DNA from: Bradyrhizobium huanghuaihaiense
GTDB lineage: Bacteria > Pseudomonadota > Alphaproteobacteria > Rhizobiales > Xanthobacteraceae
DNA length: 64,000 nt
Direction of reading: 5' to 3'
Assembly: GCF_007830635.1 (NCBI RefSeq)
Contig: NZ_VLLA01000013.1
Coordinates: forward strand, 124,001-188,000
Numbering within the stretch: the first letter of the stretch is position 1; each line of letters starts with the position of its first letter. The notes under the pieces are model-generated. The model had not been told where the DNA came from, did not search any database, and saw only the letters and a list, made by a program, of their open reading frames with translations. Shown piece by piece: positions 51,721-60,823 of this stretch. The translations under genes were made by a program, and so were the position numbers.

Positions 51721-52200
51721 CTACGCCCTCTTCCGGCGCAGATGGACGATGACGTCGAGCCGCGCGATCTCGTGGCCGGGAAGCGCCTCGGGCATCCTGG
51801 CGAAGGCGAGGCCGTCGGCGACATCGAGCAGCACATCCTCGCCTTCGAGGTAGAAGTGCGGATGCACCGATGTGTCGGTGTCGAAGAACGACTTGATGCC
51901 GTCGGCGGCGATCCGGCGCAACAGGCCGGCTTCCGTGAACTGGTTCAGGGTGTTGTAGACGGTCGCGAGCGACAGATAGGCGTTCGCCGCCATCGCCTCT
52001 TCATAAAGGCTCTCTGCGGTGACGTGACGGTGGCCGCGCAGGAACAGCAACTGGCCGAGCGCAAGGCGCTGGCGGGTCGGCCGCAGGCCGGCATCGACGA
52101 GCAATTGCAGACAGTGCTGCATGCCCTCATCGACCTCCGGTCCGGCGACATCGGGGCCGCTGTCGTCGCACGCAGGAATATTCGTGACCTGGATGTCCAT
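51721..52200 (-). CDS. irr: Irr-type Fur family regulator
   Basis: 159-residue DNA-binding protein of the Irr branch of the Fur family, which in rhizobia represses or activates iron and haem genes according to haem status. Helix-turn-helix region: GLRPTRQRLALGQLLFLRGH, TAESLYEEAMAANAYLSLAT, VYNTLNQFTEAGLLRRI. Dimer domain: FDTDTSVHPHFYLEGEDVLL. The HxH haem site is HPH (His113, His115), where B. japonicum Irr has three His. The N-terminal Cys-Pro haem regulatory motif is absent, as in Rhizobium-type Irr. The ATG at 52200 gives a normal length; an upstream frame start at 52299 would run through a FixK-like box. Confidence 0.88.
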   Translation of the reverse strand: MDIQVTNIPACDDSGPDVAGPEVDEGMQHCLQLLVDAGLRPTRQRLALGQLLFLRGHRHVTAESLYEEAMAANAYLSLATVYNTLNQFTEAGLLRRIAADGIKSFFDTDTSVHPHFYLEGEDVLLDVADGLAFARMPEALPGHEIARLDVIVHLRRKRA

Positions 52201-52285
52201 CGATCGTCTCACGTCTGCAAGAACCAGGACGCGCAACACGACATCCCGCCAGTTGCTATTGGATCGCAGAAGCGGCGATTTGGCT

Positions 52286-52299
52286 TTGATCGGGATCAA
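52286..52299. promoter_or_regulatory. Perfect FNR/FixK-type box upstream of irr
   Basis: TTGATCGGGATCAA matches the consensus TTGAT-N4-ATCAA exactly and is extended to a 16-base palindrome by TTT/AAA at 52285-52300. Its centre is about 92 bases upstream of the irr ATG. A possible -10 element (CAATAG on the irr strand, 52256-52261) lies 24 bases downstream of the box, the spacing of a class II FNR-activated promoter. The only gene it can serve in this orientation is irr. Confidence 0.7.
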
Positions 52300-52398
52300 A
52301 TTTGGCGCCGACCCGCCACTGACCTATCGCCAGGCGGTCCGGTTTATTCCCAGCCAGAATGTCCCCGGTATCGACGGGCGCTGCGGACGTCCTGACGG

Positions 52399-52968
52399 TT
52401 ACTTCGCTTTCACCTGGATCGGCTTCGGGGCCGGCACCGCCGCCCATTCCTTGTCGGCGCGCGGGCCGTTGAGATCGCCGGTCAGGCCGACGAGCTGGCC
52501 AGGCAGCACGTCGAGGGTCTGCTGCCAGGTCTGGGTCTGGCACAGGAATTTGATGAGGCAGCCTTTCAGCTTCAGGCGATCGGCGGATTCGCGCCAGAGC
52601 GAGACCGAGTAGAACTTGCCGTCCTCGGCATTGTAGATGTCGCCGGCAAACCGTCCCTCCGGCGTCGCCTGCAGGCCCATGATGAGCTGGTGACCGAGCA
52701 GCGTGCGGGCACGCTTGTCCGCATCAGGATTTTCCTTGTCGCGATAGGGCTGGCCGCGCTTGTCGACCGGCTCCTTCATCCAGACGATGAAGCCGCAGAT
52801 GCGGTCGCGCGCCGGGCCGCAGCGCTCGAGCCGGATACGGGCGCGGCCGTCCTCGACGAGCCATGTGCCGCTGGGATCGGCCGGGGCGGCCGCGCCGGCG
52901 CGGCCACCGATGATCATCATCACGACGGTGATCGCCACGCGCAGCACGAAGCGAAGGAGAAGGTTCAT
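52399..52968 (-). CDS. DUF2147 exported protein
   Basis: 189 residues with a signal peptide (FVLRVAITVVMMIIGGRAGA). The DUF2147 body starts DPSGTWLVEDGRARIRLERC, followed by RICGFIVWMKEP, FAGDIYNAEDGKFYSVSL and LKLKGCLIKFLCQTQTWQ, with the paired cysteines typical of the family. Predicted periplasmic, lipocalin-like; function unknown. 28 bases downstream of the DUF3313 lipoprotein gene on the same strand, so likely one operon, possibly reading on toward irr. Confidence 0.88.
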   Translation of the reverse strand: MNLLLRFVLRVAITVVMMIIGGRAGAAAPADPSGTWLVEDGRARIRLERCGPARDRICGFIVWMKEPVDKRGQPYRDKENPDADKRARTLLGHQLIMGLQATPEGRFAGDIYNAEDGKFYSVSLWRESADRLKLKGCLIKFLCQTQTWQQTLDVLPGQLVGLTGDLNGPRADKEWAAVPAPKPIQVKAK

Positions 52969-52996
52969 CTCAATGCCTTTCGTTGAGGAGGCCGCG

Positions 52997-53659
52997 TCAG
53001 TTGAGTTGCGCCATCAGCGCGTCGGCGCCCTTGTCGAGGCCGGCGGTGGCGGCCGCGAGCGCGCCGACGCTGGCCTTGATGTCGTAGGCGCCGGGATATT
53101 GCTTGGTGACGTAGGCCGAGAGCAGGCGTGAGGTCGAAGCGTCGAAGATCTCGACGCCGTAGATGACCGAGCCGGTCAACATGCCCTCGCCGTCGCGTGC
53201 CGCCTGCACGCCGTTGTAGACCGCGCCGGCCATGTCGAAGCGGGAGAGCGTGCCGAGCACCGGCGTGTTGGTGACGGCGCCGGTCAGCGTCAGCCTGATC
53301 CGCAGCGTGTTCGGCCCGCGCTCGCGCACCAGCGCGAAGCGGCCGCGCAGCCGGTCGGCGAAACAGTTCTGCATGTAGGCGGCGAGCGTCGCCTTGTCCT
53401 TGTCGGACATGTCGCCGAACTGGTGATCCCTGCCGCGATAGACCACGACGGGATCGAGGATCACTTTATTATATGAGCGCCAATCGACCGGCGTGGAATA
53501 GCGGTAGGGCACGCGGCCGGAGGCGTCCGACTTGTCCGGGGCCATGTAGGCCGAGGACGCCATCTCCGAATAGGGCACGGGCGCGACCGAGGCGCAGCCG
53601 GCCGAGGTGACGCAAAGCACCAGCGCTCCCAGACCGCGCAGGGCGATCGAGCAATCCAT
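52997..53659 (-). CDS. DUF3313 family lipoprotein
   Basis: 220 residues. N-terminal helix LGALVLCVTSAGC ends in a lipobox-like TSAGC, so Cys22 should be lipidated. The DUF3313 body includes YNKVILDPVVVYRGRD, MQNCFADRLRGRFALVRERG, LRIRLTLTGAVTNTPVLGTL and GSVIYGVEIFDASTSRLLSA. The family is envelope-associated and of unknown function. First gene of a pair with DUF2147. A TetR-type palindrome lies about 165 bases upstream, at 53821-53850. Confidence 0.88.
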   Translation of the reverse strand: MDCSIALRGLGALVLCVTSAGCASVAPVPYSEMASSAYMAPDKSDASGRVPYRYSTPVDWRSYNKVILDPVVVYRGRDHQFGDMSDKDKATLAAYMQNCFADRLRGRFALVRERGPNTLRIRLTLTGAVTNTPVLGTLSRFDMAGAVYNGVQAARDGEGMLTGSVIYGVEIFDASTSRLLSAYVTKQYPGAYDIKASVGALAAATAGLDKGADALMAQLN

Positions 53660-53820
53660 TCCAGACTCCTCTTGCGGCTTCTTTGGAAGGCCAACCTTTA
53701 AAGATGCAATGACGACCGCAGCCGCGCTTGGGACCAGACACGGCTGCGGCGCTCACCATTGCCGGCCCAAGGCATCGTCCGGGGCCTTTTCGGATACCCT
53801 GGGCCGTCTCAGTGTTTCCG

Positions 53821-53850
53821 TTTATAAAACCGACCAGTTGGTTTGTAAAG
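53821..53850. promoter_or_regulatory. TetR-type operator palindrome
   Basis: TTTATAAAACC, then GACCAGTT, then GGTTTGTAAA: an imperfect inverted repeat of about 29 bases with the AAACC...GGTTT core common to TetR-family operators. It is AT-rich at the ends and stands out from the GC-rich surroundings. The only gene with this as upstream sequence is the DUF3313 lipoprotein gene (start 53659). A TetR gene is next door (53929-54567), but transcribed toward it, so the operator is downstream of, not before, that gene. Confidence 0.55.
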
Positions 53851-53928
53851 TATCAAAAGAGAGCCCTGACACATTTGGCCGCAGGCGCGGTTTTGGGCAG
53901 CGCTCGGTTGGAATTCGTTAACGATGAA

Positions 53929-54567
53929 TCAGGCGCGCTTGCGCGGGGTTGCCGCCTTGGCCGCCGATGCCGCTCCGGATTTTGCGACACGCTTCGTGGC
54001 CGGCTGTTCGAGGCCGGTCCACTGCCCGTCGTCGAGCAGCCGCGCGAACAGCCGCTGGTGCTCGTCCTTGCTGAGCGGCGACATGCCGAACAATGAGCTC
54101 AGCAGCAGTCCGAGCGCTCCGGCCCAGCGCAGCATCGCGAGATCGGGGTCTGTGGCTTCTTCCTTGATCGCCGTCATCCGCTTCGTCTCGAGTTCGCGCG
54201 GCAGCGCCATCAGGCCAGGATTTTCAACCATGGCCGCAACCAGGGCCAGCGCGGCGGAATTCGGCGAGCTCGCCGCTTCCCTGATCGTGGCAAGCTGGGT
54301 TGCCAGATTGGGATTTGCCGAGGTCGCGCTCACCTTCGCCATGTAGCGGGTCGAGAACTCCTCGAAATGCGCCATCTGCCGCTCGAGCAATGCCTTCAGC
54401 ACCGCCTCCTTGGTGCGGAACTGGTGCATCACCCCGCCCTTGCTGAGGCCGCTCTCGCGCGCGATCGCATCGAGCGTCAGCCGGCCAGGCCCGTCGCGCG
54501 CGATGATCGCGATGGCCGCTTCGAGCGCAGCGTTGCGGGACCGTTCGGAGCGCGTGGCATTGTCCAT
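53929..54567 (-). CDS. TetR family transcriptional regulator
   Basis: 212 residues. The N-terminal TetR helix-turn-helix is clear: RNAALEAAIAIIARDGPGRL, TLDAIARESGLSKGGVMHQF, RTKEAVLKALLERQ. The C-terminal ligand domain (residues 65-180) resembles the TetR_C_37-like type and is not informative about the inducer. The last 30 residues are Lys/Ala-rich (ATKRVAKSGAASAAKAATPR), an unusual basic tail. The ATG at 54567 has GGAGAC ahead; the much longer frame upstream is an antisense shadow of the binding-protein gene. Divergent from the peptide importer at 54784-59948, which it may control. Confidence 0.93.
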   Translation of the reverse strand: MDNATRSERSRNAALEAAIAIIARDGPGRLTLDAIARESGLSKGGVMHQFRTKEAVLKALLERQMAHFEEFSTRYMAKVSATSANPNLATQLATIREAASSPNSAALALVAAMVENPGLMALPRELETKRMTAIKEEATDPDLAMLRWAGALGLLLSSLFGMSPLSKDEHQRLFARLLDDGQWTGLEQPATKRVAKSGAASAAKAATPRKRA

Positions 54568-54783
54568 GGCGGACTTGTCTCCGTGACACGCCGATGAATC
54601 AAGTGAAAACAGGACGCGCTGTACATTTTTTGTGCGAACCCTGTCGAGACTTTCATCTTGCGGCGCCGAATGAGACTGTGTGAGCCTCGATACCGGATGG
54701 GGACTGGGATGGGCCGGCCGTCGCTTTGCGCGCGAGGACGTCGCGAAGCGTTTGCGGCTGGCCGCGCTTGAGAAAGATAAGAT

Positions 54784-56334
54784 ATGCCAAAACGCGTGTT
54801 GCTCGGTCTCCTCCTCGCTTGCGGCCTCACGGCCCCGGCGCTGGCGCAAGAGCCGAAAACGGGGGGCGTGATCAATGCCGTGATCCAGCCCGAGCCGCCC
54901 GGCCTGATGCTGGCTCAGGTCCAGAACGGCCCGACCCAGATGGTCTCGGGCAACATCTTCGAGGGCCTGCTGCGCTACAGCCCGAAGCTCGAGCCGCTGC
55001 CGGAGCTTGCCGAAAGCTGGAGCGTCAGCGAGGACGCCAAGATATACACCTTCAAGCTCAAGAAGGGCGTGACCTGGCATGACGGCAAGCCCTTCACCGC
55101 CGCCGACGTCCTGTTCTCGATGGAGATGCTGAAGCAGACGCATGCGCGTGCCCGCACCAATCTGGCACAGGTCGACAAGATCGAGACGCCGGACGACTAT
55201 ACGGTGGTCTTCACGCTGAAGCAGCCGTTCGGACCGTTCCTCGGCATCTTCGAGGTCGGCTCGATGCCGATGGTGCCGAAACATCTCTACGAAGGCACCG
55301 ACTGGAAGACCAACCCCTACAACAACGCGCCCGTCGGCACCGGCCCCTTCATGTTCAAGGAGTGGCAGAAGGGCTCGTTCATCCGCCTGGTCAAGAACCC
55401 GAACTACCACGAAAAGGGCAAGCCCTATCTCGACGAGATCTACTGGCAGATCATTCCCGACGCGGCTGCGCGCTCGGTGGCGTATGAGACCGGTAAGGTC
55501 GACGTGCTGCCCGGCGGCTCGGTGGAGAATTTCGACGTGCCGCGGCTGTCCAAGCTGAAGGACACCTGCGTCACCGGCGCCGGCTGGGAGTTCTTCTCGC
55601 CGCTGTCCTGGCTGTGGCTGAACAACCGCCAGGGTCCGCTCGCCGACAAGCGGGTGCGGCAGGCCGTCATGTACGCGATCGACCGCGATTTCGCCAAGGA
55701 CGTGATCTGGAACGGACTCGGCAAGGTGGCGACCGGCCCGTCCGCCTCGACCATCAAGTACTATACGGACGACGTGAAGAAATATCCGTACGATCCGGCC
55801 AAGGCCAAGGCGCTGCTGAAGGAAGCCGGCTACAAGGGCGAGAAGATCCGCCTGCTGCCGCTCGCCTATGGCGAGACCTGGCAGCGCTGGGGTGAAGCGG
55901 TGAAGCAGAACCTCCAGGACGTCGGCATGACCATCGAGACGATCGCCACCGACGTTGCCGGCGGCAACCAGAAGATCGGCGATTGGGACTACGACATCGC
56001 CTTCACCTATCTCTACCAGTATGGTGATCCCGCGCTCGGCGTCGGCCGCAATTACATCTCCAGCAACATCGCCAAGGGGCAGGTCTTCAACAACGTCGAG
56101 GGCTACTCCAACCCTGAGATCGACAAGCTGTTCGCCGACGGCGCGACCGCGACCCCGGATTCCAAGCGCAAGGAGATCTACGACAAGGCGCAGAAGATCC
56201 TGGTCGAGGACGTGCCGGTGGCCTGGATGCTGGAGCTGCAATTCCCGACCATCACGCGCTGCAAGGTCAAGAACCTGATCACCACGGGGATCGGGGTCAA
56301 TGACGGCTTCAAGGACGCATGGCTCGACAAGTGA
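54784..56334 (+). CDS. Peptide-type ABC substrate-binding protein (SBP_bac_5), second importer
   Basis: 516-residue periplasmic binding protein with a signal peptide (LLGLLLACGLTAPALAQ). Family-5 markers: GNIFEGLLRYSPKLEPLPEL, VTWHDGKPFTAADVLFSMEM, GTGPFMFKEWQKGSF and the C-terminal MLELQFPTITRC. First gene of a four-gene importer operon (binding protein, two permeases, fused ATPase). It is only distantly related to the pair at 11.7-15.2 kb. Confidence 0.95.
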   Translation: MPKRVLLGLLLACGLTAPALAQEPKTGGVINAVIQPEPPGLMLAQVQNGPTQMVSGNIFEGLLRYSPKLEPLPELAESWSVSEDAKIYTFKLKKGVTWHDGKPFTAADVLFSMEMLKQTHARARTNLAQVDKIETPDDYTVVFTLKQPFGPFLGIFEVGSMPMVPKHLYEGTDWKTNPYNNAPVGTGPFMFKEWQKGSFIRLVKNPNYHEKGKPYLDEIYWQIIPDAAARSVAYETGKVDVLPGGSVENFDVPRLSKLKDTCVTGAGWEFFSPLSWLWLNNRQGPLADKRVRQAVMYAIDRDFAKDVIWNGLGKVATGPSASTIKYYTDDVKKYPYDPAKAKALLKEAGYKGEKIRLLPLAYGETWQRWGEAVKQNLQDVGMTIETIATDVAGGNQKIGDWDYDIAFTYLYQYGDPALGVGRNYISSNIAKGQVFNNVEGYSNPEIDKLFADGATATPDSKRKEIYDKAQKILVEDVPVAWMLELQFPTITRCKVKNLITTGIGVNDGFKDAWLDK

Positions 56335-56341
56335 GCATCTT

Positions 56342-56482
56342 ACCTCTCCCCGCCTGCGGGGAGAGGTCGAATGTGCGCGAAGCGCATATTCGGGTGAGGG
56401 GGTACAGGTCCATCGGCATTCTCACGTGTGGAGAGAGGCCCCTCACCCCAACCCTCTCCCCGCAAGAGCGGGGCGAGGGAGC
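56342..56482. repeat. Palindromic repeat, family A (copy 5)
   Basis: CCCCGCCTGCGGGGAGAGG at the left and CCCCGCAAGAGCGGGGCGAGG at the right (here with one base more than the left hairpin), inner GGGTGAGGGGG/CCCCTCACCCC. As in the first importer operon, it lies between the binding-protein and DppB-like genes, a position where a hairpin can reduce read-through and raise the binding protein to permease ratio. Confidence 0.85.
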
Positions 56483-56530
56483 AGACTGCCCCAGTGGCTC
56501 CAGGTCCCGTTACAAGATATGATTCTCTAG

Positions 56531-57502
56531 ATGCTTTCCTTCGTTGCTCAGCGTGTCGTGAAGGGCGTGATCGTCCTGCTCGCGATCGTCGTCCTCAATT
56601 TCTTCCTGATCCGGCTCGCGCCCGGCGATCCCGCGATCGTGATGGCGGGCGAGGCCGGCGCCAGCGACCAGGTCTTCGTCAAACAGCTTCGGGAGAAGTT
56701 CGGCCTCGACAAGCCGCTGCCCGAGCAGCTCTTCATCTACGTCAAGGGCGTCGCCACCCTCGACCTCGGCTTCTCCTTCCGCCAGCAGGCGCCGGTCGCC
56801 AAGCTGATCGGCGAACGGCTGCCGGCGACGCTGCTGCTGACGCTGACCGCCTTCGCGATCTCGCTGACGCTCGGCATCCTGTTCGGCACATTCGCCGCGC
56901 GCTTCGCCGGAACCTTTCTCGACACTGGCATCACCATCTTCGCGCTGATCTTCTACGCCATGCCGATCTTCTGGGTGGCGCTGATGGGCATCCTGCTGTT
57001 CTCGGTCACCATGGATTGGCTGCCGAGCTTCGGTTACGAGACGGTCGGCGCCAACCTGACCGGCCTTGCCCATGCGGTCGACGTCGCAAAGCACCTGATC
57101 ATGCCGGCGATGACACTCGGCCTGTTCTTCATGGCGACCTACACGCGCATGACACGCGCCTCGATGCTGGAGGTGAAGCGGCTCGACTTCGTCAAGACGG
57201 CGCGCGCGAAGGGCCTCTCCGACGCCGTGATCCAGCGCCGCCACGTGCTGCGCAATGCGCTGCTGCCGGTCGTGACGCTTGCCGGCGTGCATTCCGGCAC
57301 GCTGATCGGCGGCGCCGTCATCACCGAGACCGTGTTCGCGTGGCCCGGCATCGGGCGGCTGATGTACGACGCGCTGCTGCAGCGGGACTACAATTTGCTG
57401 CTCGGCGTCTTCGTGATCTGCTCCGCCATGGTCCTCATCTTCAACCTCATCACCGACCTCGTCTATCGCCTGGTCGATCCGCGCATCGAATACGCCACAT
57501 GA
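56531..57502 (+). CDS. Peptide-type ABC importer permease (DppB-like), second importer
   Basis: 323-residue permease: VLLAIVVLNFFLIRLAPGDP, KFGLDKPLPEQLFIYVKGV, LDLGFSFRQQAPV, EAA loop LDFVKTARAKGLSDAVIQRR and the end ITDLVYRLVDPRIEYAT. Normal length and six-helix layout. Its stop overlaps the next permease start by 4 bases. Confidence 0.95.
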   Translation: MLSFVAQRVVKGVIVLLAIVVLNFFLIRLAPGDPAIVMAGEAGASDQVFVKQLREKFGLDKPLPEQLFIYVKGVATLDLGFSFRQQAPVAKLIGERLPATLLLTLTAFAISLTLGILFGTFAARFAGTFLDTGITIFALIFYAMPIFWVALMGILLFSVTMDWLPSFGYETVGANLTGLAHAVDVAKHLIMPAMTLGLFFMATYTRMTRASMLEVKRLDFVKTARAKGLSDAVIQRRHVLRNALLPVVTLAGVHSGTLIGGAVITETVFAWPGIGRLMYDALLQRDYNLLLGVFVICSAMVLIFNLITDLVYRLVDPRIEYAT

Positions 57503-58338
57503 AACAGTTCTGGAAATCGATGCTGAGGAGCCCCAGCGGCGTCATCGGCCTCATCATCCTTCTCCTCGCGATCTCGGTCGCGGTGTTCGGGCCGATGCTG
57601 TTCCCGAACTCGCCCTGGCGCATGGTGCAGCGGCCGTTCCTGCCGCCCTTCACGCTCTCGGCTGTGCCGCTCGGCACCGACGCGCTCGGCCGCGACGTGT
57701 TCGCCGGCATGATCTTTGGCGCCCGCGTCTCGCTGCTGGTCGGTCTCGTCTCCACCCTGGTCGCACTGGTCGTGGGCGTGCCGATCGGCGCCATGGCCGG
57801 CTATTTCGGCGGCAAGGTCGACGACGCCCTGATGCGCTTCACCGAGTTCTTCCAGACCATTCCGAGCTTCGCGCTCGCCATCGTGCTGGTCGCGATCCTG
57901 CAGCCTTCGATCTACTCGATCGTGGCCTCGATCGCGGTGGTGAGCTGGCCACCGGTCGCCCGCCTCGTGCGCGGCGAGGTGCTGTCGCTGCGCACGCGCG
58001 AATATGTCCAGGCCGCCGTCGTGACCGGCCAGAGCAACAGCTGGATCATCCTTCGCGAGATCCTGCCGAACGCGCTGTCGCCGGTGATCGTGCTGGCCTC
58101 GCTGATGGTGGCGACCGCGATCCTCCTGGAATCCTCGCTGGCGTTCCTCGGCCTCGGCGATCCCAATTTGATCTCCTGGGGCTACATGGTCGGCGCCGGC
58201 CGCACCGTGATCCGCCAGGCCTGGTGGATCACGGTATTTCCCGGCGTCGCCATCCTGATCTCCGTGCTCGGGCTGAACCTGATCGGCGAAGGCCTCAACG
58301 ACGCGCTCAATCCGCGCCTGTCGCGGGAGGGCCGCTGA
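57499..58338 (+). CDS. Peptide-type ABC importer permease (DppC-like), second importer
   Basis: 279-residue permease: MLRSPSGVIGLIILLLAISV, PLGTDALGRDVFAGMIFGAR, EAA loop REYVQAAVVTGQSNSWIILR, SSLAFLGLGDPNLISWGYM and NLIGEGLNDALNPRL. Start fixed by the ATGA overlap at 57499-57502. A longer frame through the upstream repeat is rejected. Confidence 0.95.
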   Translation: MKQFWKSMLRSPSGVIGLIILLLAISVAVFGPMLFPNSPWRMVQRPFLPPFTLSAVPLGTDALGRDVFAGMIFGARVSLLVGLVSTLVALVVGVPIGAMAGYFGGKVDDALMRFTEFFQTIPSFALAIVLVAILQPSIYSIVASIAVVSWPPVARLVRGEVLSLRTREYVQAAVVTGQSNSWIILREILPNALSPVIVLASLMVATAILLESSLAFLGLGDPNLISWGYMVGAGRTVIRQAWWITVFPGVAILISVLGLNLIGEGLNDALNPRLSREGR

Positions 58339-58340
58339 CG

Positions 58341-59948
<1,608 letters not shown>

Positions 59949-60319
59949 GGTGACCGGTCGCCGTTCATCGATCTCAGTGATGGTTCCAAAACTTGCGCGC
60001 TGCGCGAGACGAAACATATTCGATCCAGCAGCATTTGCTTCGTGAGACGATCCTTGCTGATGGCAGCAAGGGGTAAGTTGACACCAGCAAACGTTCGCTC
60101 GCCGGCGAGAGCCCTACAACGAACGTGACGCGGTGGAAGCTTCACAACGCAGCGCGTGAGCCACACCGGGACATTTCGGTTTCCGGGAGCATGGTCACGC
60201 GCTTTTTATCCGGTCGTGACCGGCTACGCCGCTTCAAAGCCGAAGACGGCACCTTAGATAAGGATTGAATGATCGACGTCATCTCATGACGGACTCACAC
60301 ACCGATATTCGGAGCCAAC
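59949..60319. other. 371-base non-coding region with two dyads
   Basis: Holds no recognisable gene. Two inverted repeats stand out: GGTCACG (60193-60199) with CGTGACC (60215-60221), and the perfect CGTCAT-CTC-ATGACG (60277-60291), which lies 29 bases before the ATG of the small gene at 60320 and may be its operator. The promoter of the small-gene pair should be in the right half. Confidence 0.5.
60277..60291. promoter_or_regulatory. Perfect 15-base palindrome ahead of the small gene pair
   Basis: CGTCAT-CTC-ATGACG, 28 bases upstream of the ATG at 60320. Position and symmetry fit a repressor operator; the binding protein is unknown. Confidence 0.4.
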
Positions 60320-60496
60320 ATGGGCGAAGTTATTCGATTTGTCTCAAAGTCCGAGCGCGAGCGAGCGCGCCTCATCGCGGAGGCCCGCGCGATCTACGAC
60401 AGCATCTTCCCGCCGGACGATCCGGCCAACGAGAGCCAGGGCAAGCCGGCGATCGGCCGCGCGTTCATCGGCCGCGACGGAGGTAACCTGTCGTGA
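60320..60496 (+). CDS. Small hypothetical protein (58 residues)
   Basis: Too short for a family call. Reads MGEVIRFVSKSERERARLIA with a charged helix, then AIYDSIFPPDDPANESQ and a C-terminal GRAFIGRDGGNLS. GGAG lies 5-8 bases ahead of the ATG, codon use matches the region, and its stop overlaps the GTG start of the next small gene by 4 bases, which together argue that it is real. Probably cytoplasmic. No function can be given. Confidence 0.75.
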   Translation: MGEVIRFVSKSERERARLIAEARAIYDSIFPPDDPANESQGKPAIGRAFIGRDGGNLS

Positions 60497-60702
60497 TCAA
60501 GATCATCGCGGTGCTCTGCAGCCTCGCCTCTCCCACCAATTGCCACGAGCAGATCGTCACCACCTCGGACTTCGCGCAGGTCTCGGTGCAGTCCTGCCTG
60601 ATGGGCGCGCCGCAGCTCGCCGAATGGATGAACCAGCATCCGGCCGAACGCCTGGCGGCGTGGCGCTGCGTGATCGGCCAGCAGGCCGGCCGGGGCATCT
60701 AG
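60493..60702 (+). CDS. Small hypothetical protein (69 residues)
   Basis: Starts with GTG inside the GTGA overlap with the preceding gene. Sequence MIKIIAVLCSLASPTNCHEQ, then QVSVQSCLMGAPQLAEWMNQ and WRCVIGQQAGRGI. Three cysteines in the mature part (in NCHE, QSCLM and WRCVI) and a hydrophobic N-terminus suggest an exported or membrane-edge small protein, but no cleavage site is clear. GGAGGTAAC precedes the start as a good ribosome binding site. Confidence 0.75.
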   Translation: MIKIIAVLCSLASPTNCHEQIVTTSDFAQVSVQSCLMGAPQLAEWMNQHPAERLAAWRCVIGQQAGRGI

Positions 60703-60823
60703 GGCCGGCGGCCCGCTACCCCCAAGGACTTTCGAGCCGGAAGCAGCTCACGCAAGGCAGTGACGACGATCCATCGCCGGGGTAACCTCTCGTTGCGGCC
60801 ATTGGCAGCAAGGGGGAAGCCGG

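Noticed and set aside
54568..56241. Leftward frame that would extend the TetR protein to 770 residues
   Set aside because: The extension is antisense to the binding-protein gene; TetR proteins of about 200 residues start at 54567 here with a good ribosome binding site.
1525..56482. CRISPR array
   Set aside because: The repeats are long palindromes scattered between genes, not short direct repeats with regular unique spacers, and no cas gene is present.
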